In this document: positions 60,860 through 64,000 of the stretch, piece by piece | How positions within the stretch are numbered: position 1 is the first letter of the stretch | Layout: each line of letters opens with the position of its first letter | Source: Shewanella sp. Choline-02u-19 | Lineage (GTDB): Bacteria; Pseudomonadota; Gammaproteobacteria; Enterobacterales; Shewanellaceae | Reading direction: 5' to 3' | Length of the DNA: 64,000 nt | Assembly: GCF_002836205.1 (NCBI RefSeq) | Contig: NZ_PJBE01000013.1 | Coordinates: 186,001 to 250,000 of the forward strand | Notes under the pieces: generated by a model | Database searches by the model: none | What the model saw: the letters and a program-made list of their open reading frames with translations, nothing else | Told to the model about the DNA's origin: nothing | Made by a program: the position numbers and the translations under genes

Positions 60860-62188
60860 TTAAACGTTCCAAGGGTTCAGCGGTAACTTATTAGCGTCTT
60901 TATTCGCTTTGCTTTTTGAATCCTGTTGGCCGTTACGCTTTTTATCTGCTGCAGTATTTGCACTACGTTTAGGTTCTCGTTTTGCCATATCTTGACTTTT
61001 TTCTGTCATTGTTTTGAACTTCGGTTTGAAATTCAATACCGATATTGGCACGTCTTTTTGAGGAGTAAAGCCGTCAATCTCTCTGCGCTCTATTAGTTTA
61101 CCCAGTCGACTTTCAATCATGCATAAGTTTTTGAAATCATCTCTTGAAACCAAAGATACTGCTTGGCCATTGGCCCCAGCACGACCTGTACGACCAATAC
61201 GGTGAATGTAGTCATCGGCTGGATAGGGCAGGTCATAGTTAATCACCAAAGGTAATTCATCAATGTCCAGACCACGGGCTGCAACGCCAGTGGCGACCAG
61301 TAATCCAATGTTGCCGGCTTTAAAGTCGGCCAATATTTTTTCTCGAACCTCTTGGCTTCTGCCGCCATGAATACACTCGGCAGTAATGCCTCGCTTTTCG
61401 AGTTGGCTAACGAGTTTTGCAGCGCCTTGCTTGGTTTCGATAAAGATCAGCGCTTGCTGCCAATCATTTTCTTTAATTAAGTGGCTTAATAATGCTGATT
61501 TTTTATCTTTATCAACAGTGATGAGCCATTGTTCTATTTTGGGCTTGGAATCTGTATTGGCGATGACAGATATTTCAACGGGTCTGTCGACAGTGGTTTT
61601 TGCCAGTGCCTTAACTTGATGCGACAGCGTGGCTGAGAACAGCAGACTTTGTCTGTCTGTTGGCAACTTATCCATGATCTTGTCGATGTCTTCGATAAAG
61701 CCCATATCGAGCATTCTATCGGCTTCATCGAGTACTAAAATTTCTAGTTCATCAAAATGAATTGCCCGTTGGGTATACATATCAAGTAAGCGACCAGGTG
61801 TAGCGACCAGTATGTCCACGCCTTCTAGCAGGCCCTGTCGTTGTGGTTCGGCATCTACGCCGCCATACATAGCCATTGAAGTAAGGTCTAAGTGTTTACC
61901 GTACTGAGCTATATTCGCTTCAACCTGCACTGCCAGCTCGCGGGTCGGAGTGAGGATTAACGCTCTAATACGTTTTTTGCGCTGAGTTTGCGATTGGCTG
62001 AGTATTTGCAATATCGGCAGTACGAAGCTTGCGGTTTTACCGGTACCAGTTTGCGCGGCTGCAATCAGATTTCGGCCGCTTAAGATCACCGGAATACTCT
62101 TAGCTTGGATTGGGGTTGGGGTGGTGTAACCTTGTTCGGCTACAGCGGTAACGATTGGATTGCTTAATCCAAGCTTTGAAAACGGCAT
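60860..62188 (-). CDS. rhlE: DEAD-box RNA helicase RhlE
   Basis: 442 residues, cytoplasmic. DEAD-box motifs appear in order: the Q motif FSKLGLSNPI with TTPTPIQ near 22-28, motif I AAQTGTGKT near 44, Ia PTRELA near 80, II VLDEADRMLDMGF near 150, III FSATL near 183, IV ALIFIETKQGA, V GLLVATGVAARGLD near 293 and VI YIHRIGRTGRAG near 324. The final 60 residues are basic and rich in Lys, Asn and Arg, as in RhlE. Family members remodel RNA in ribosome assembly and RNA decay. Monocistronic by spacing. Confidence 0.94.
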   Translation of the reverse strand: MPFSKLGLSNPIVTAVAEQGYTTPTPIQAKSIPVILSGRNLIAAAQTGTGKTASFVLPILQILSQSQTQRKKRIRALILTPTRELAVQVEANIAQYGKHLDLTSMAMYGGVDAEPQRQGLLEGVDILVATPGRLLDMYTQRAIHFDELEILVLDEADRMLDMGFIEDIDKIMDKLPTDRQSLLFSATLSHQVKALAKTTVDRPVEISVIANTDSKPKIEQWLITVDKDKKSALLSHLIKENDWQQALIFIETKQGAAKLVSQLEKRGITAECIHGGRSQEVREKILADFKAGNIGLLVATGVAARGLDIDELPLVINYDLPYPADDYIHRIGRTGRAGANGQAVSLVSRDDFKNLCMIESRLGKLIERREIDGFTPQKDVPISVLNFKPKFKTMTEKSQDMAKREPKRSANTAADKKRNGQQDSKSKANKDANKLPLNPWNV

Positions 62189-62314
62189 GGTGAGTCTCAG
62201 TTATCTATTGTGATGTTGCTTATTGCAGTTAAAGGCGGCGTGATGGCACTGCCACCATCTTTTATTATAACAGCATGTCGCGACTATCGGGTGATATTGT
62301 TATCTCAACATCGG

Positions 62315-62566
62315 CTATTTCATGGTGACCTTACCGCCAACAAATTTATAGGCCGGGGCGCCGCGGACGAGGGTGTCTCTGGCAAACACTTGCCCGCATT
62401 GAGGGCATGTACAGGGTGCGTTGGTATAATCGGTCACAATACGCTCTTTGAAGCATTTGACTAATGCACCTTTGCCCCCTTTTCGGTACTTATATAGTAG
62501 CACTCGACACTTAGCGCAGAATATCTCAACGGTTTGTGTCGGTCCTTTTTTATTTGGTTTTGCCAT
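62315..62566 (-). CDS. Small basic zinc-ribbon protein, unknown function
   Basis: 83 residues, very basic. EIFCAKCRVLLYKYRKGGKG near 14-33, a single Cys in LVKCFKERI near 38, and CTCPQCGQVFAR near 52-63 form two Cys-x2-Cys knuckles, so a zinc ribbon is likely. Possible RNA or nucleic-acid binding is inferred from charge only. It lies 126 bases upstream of rhlE on the same strand. Confidence 0.75.
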   Translation of the reverse strand: MAKPNKKGPTQTVEIFCAKCRVLLYKYRKGGKGALVKCFKERIVTDYTNAPCTCPQCGQVFARDTLVRGAPAYKFVGGKVTMK

Positions 62567-62739
62567 TAGTCATCTTTACAGTTTGCCCTTGTAGACAATT
62601 CTGCCATATCGAGCGATAAATGCAGCTACTTATTCGGTTTTTAATAGAAGGTTAGACTAATTTCAAATGGGTGTTTAACAAATCTGTAACCCAGTTTATG
62701 ATGATCCATATACAGGAGTGCTATCACTACAGGAACGTA

Positions 62740-64000
62740 ATGAAAAAAATAATAAAAATAACAGCAGTTAGTTTGCTTTCTATCGTGTTTATCGCCGCCG
62801 TAGGCGTTTATCTATTACTCTTTATGAGCTTACCAAAGCTGGATGCATCCATAGAAAGTGATGCCGTAAGTGATAATGTCAGTATTGAAAGAGACCGGTT
62901 AGGCACCGCAGTGGTCACGGCCAGCCATCGCCAAGATGCAGCCTACGGCTTAGGATATGCTCATGGGCAAGATCGCTTTTTTCAAATGGACCTCTTAAGA
63001 CGTAATTCTGCTGGAGAACTATCAGAAATCTTTGGGGAAAAGGCACTTGAGTTAGACAAACGTCACCGTTTTCACCAATTAAGAAAGCGCGCCAATAACA
63101 TTTTAAAAACGTTGCCAGAAGCGCACATCAAGACCTTAACCACTTATGCTCGAGGCGTGAATGACGCCGTTGCTGCTCAATCTATGAATGCTTTCGAGTA
63201 TCTTGTGACAGGCGCGAATCCTCGTCCATGGGAACCTGCGGATAGTTTACTGGTGATCTACAGTATGTACCTTGATTTGCAAGGAAATACGATTAAACGA
63301 GATTTGACGCTTACTCATATACAGTCGATGTTTGGCGCTGAAATGGTGGCGTTTATTATTCAACCCAGCCAATATCAGGCGCCACTAGATGGCAGCTTAA
63401 TCAGCTTAGCACCACCGTCTATCCCTCAGCTTTCGCCATTATATATCAGTCAGGCACTGCCAAAAGAGATTGCTGAACCGCTGGATATCGGCAGTAACAA
63501 CTGGGCAGTAACAGGTGAGTTGACCCAAAATGGCAATGCCATGTTATCCGATGATATGCACCTGTCTTTTGCTGTGCCTATCATTTGGTATCGTGCTCAG
63601 CTTAATTATCAGCATAACGGTGAAGATATTAGTATTACCGGTGTTTCACTTCCAGGCGCTCCAGCGATTGTGGTTGGCAGTAATGGCCATGTGGCATGGG
63701 GTTTTACCAATGCCTATATTGATACCGCAGACTGGATTGAAATTGATGATGATACCGAACTGACCTTTGAAGATGAAGAGATAAGACTGCCTGATTCAGC
63801 GGTTGATTATAAGATCCCTATGTCTCGATTTGGCCCGGTAAAGCAGGTGTCTGAAAAGCGTTATGCACTCTCTTGGGTAGGGCATCAGGATTACGCTGTC
63901 GATATGTCACTCGTCGAGCTCGATAGCATCAAAGATGTGCAACAAGGCATCGCCATTGCTAGTAATATGGGCATTCCAGTGCAAAATATGATGCTAGTTG
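62740..64000 (+). CDS. Penicillin acylase-family amidase, 5' part
   Basis: At least 420 codons; the gene runs off the right edge. It starts at ATG 62740 with AGGAA five bases before. An N-terminal membrane helix or signal (about 6-28) precedes the alpha-subunit region with AAYGLGYAHGQDRFFQMDLL near 66-85 and RNSAGELSEIFG. The site of self-cleavage is DIGSNNWAVTG near 248-258, where the Ser becomes the N-terminal nucleophile of the beta subunit. The following SDDMHLSFAVP fits the family. These enzymes remove acyl chains from beta-lactams or, often, N-acyl homoserine lactones, so quorum quenching is a possible role. The substrate cannot be told. Confidence 0.9.
   Translation, partial: MKKIIKITAVSLLSIVFIAAVGVYLLLFMSLPKLDASIESDAVSDNVSIERDRLGTAVVTASHRQDAAYGLGYAHGQDRFFQMDLLRRNSAGELSEIFGEKALELDKRHRFHQLRKRANNILKTLPEAHIKTLTTYARGVNDAVAAQSMNAFEYLVTGANPRPWEPADSLLVIYSMYLDLQGNTIKRDLTLTHIQSMFGAEMVAFIIQPSQYQAPLDGSLISLAPPSIPQLSPLYISQALPKEIAEPLDIGSNNWAVTGELTQNGNAMLSDDMHLSFAVPIIWYRAQLNYQHNGEDISITGVSLPGAPAIVVGSNGHVAWGFTNAYIDTADWIEIDDDTELTFEDEEIRLPDSAVDYKIPMSRFGPVKQVSEKRYALSWVGHQDYAVDMSLVELDSIKDVQQGIAIASNMGIPVQNMMLV

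Noticed and set aside
1..64000. CRISPR array, prophage, insertion sequence, rRNA or tRNA genes
   Set aside because: I looked for regularly spaced repeats, transposase or integrase proteins and RNA gene signatures and found none that hold up; the tRNA-like TTCGATTC near 26718 has no surrounding cloverleaf.

Overview
The window looks like chromosome of a marine gammaproteobacterium, most likely Shewanella. The reasons are the gene set lldP, dld-II, lldE, lldF, lldG for lactate respiration, the sodium-driven stator pair pomA-pomB, an NAD-dependent isocitrate dehydrogenase, the order gcvA / hydrolase / ygdD / rlmM, and a GlyGly-CTERM-like anchored protein. I see no rRNA, tRNA, prophage, insertion sequence or CRISPR array. 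Most genes are core or conserved accessory genes.

Layout. 1-6.8 kb: the start of a secreted protein, a small lipoprotein, a two-gene minus-strand unit (large membrane protein with a degenerate P-loop domain plus an MscS channel), a CobW-type GTPase and a secreted TonB-C-domain protein. 6.8-14.6 kb: the lactate uptake and oxidation cluster on the minus strand, read from lldP towards lldG, with three CRP-like sites upstream. 15.2-24 kb: nadK and grpE back to back, with a sigma-32-type promoter lying over the annotatable long start of nadK; then xseB-ispA-dxs, pomAB and thiI. 24-29.3 kb: a small secreted protein, gcvA, an alpha/beta hydrolase, ygdD, rlmM (preceded by a structured, terminator-ended leader or RNA) and an NAD-type isocitrate dehydrogenase. 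29.9-41 kb: an S9 peptidase, ruvX-algH and yciH on the minus strand, a Fur-box gene, gltS, an ECF sigma factor with a DUF6768 partner, Nudix, TrmK-like and NAD-binding proteins. 40.9-41.4 kb is gene debris: an HlyD-family C-terminus broken by frameshifts and a second decayed C-terminus.

41.5-64 kb: pepT, a lone FetB-type permease, an outer-membrane barrel, small zinc-ribbon and DUF2496 proteins, DUF599, an ABC1 kinase-like protein divergent from a leucine-rich-repeat protein kinase, then a DUF3300 protein, a PhoQ/PhoP-like system with a PepSY protein, and an anchored surface protein. After these come a TonB-dependent siderophore receptor with Fur and CRP sites, an M20 amidohydrolase, a membrane TPR protein, rhlE, a zinc-ribbon protein and the first part of a penicillin-acylase-type enzyme.

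The strongest unexplained signal is a 15-bp direct-repeat motif (TTCA-N7-TTCA) found three times around the PhoPQ-like operon. Each copy is exactly 12 bp upstream of a -10-like hexamer: in front of the DUF3300 gene, the PepSY-regulator-sensor operon and the anchored-protein gene. This suggests a compact self-controlled envelope regulon. Other points of interest are the sigma-32/nadK overlap, the possible RNA before rlmM, the membrane-ATPase/MscS pair, and the pseudogene patch.
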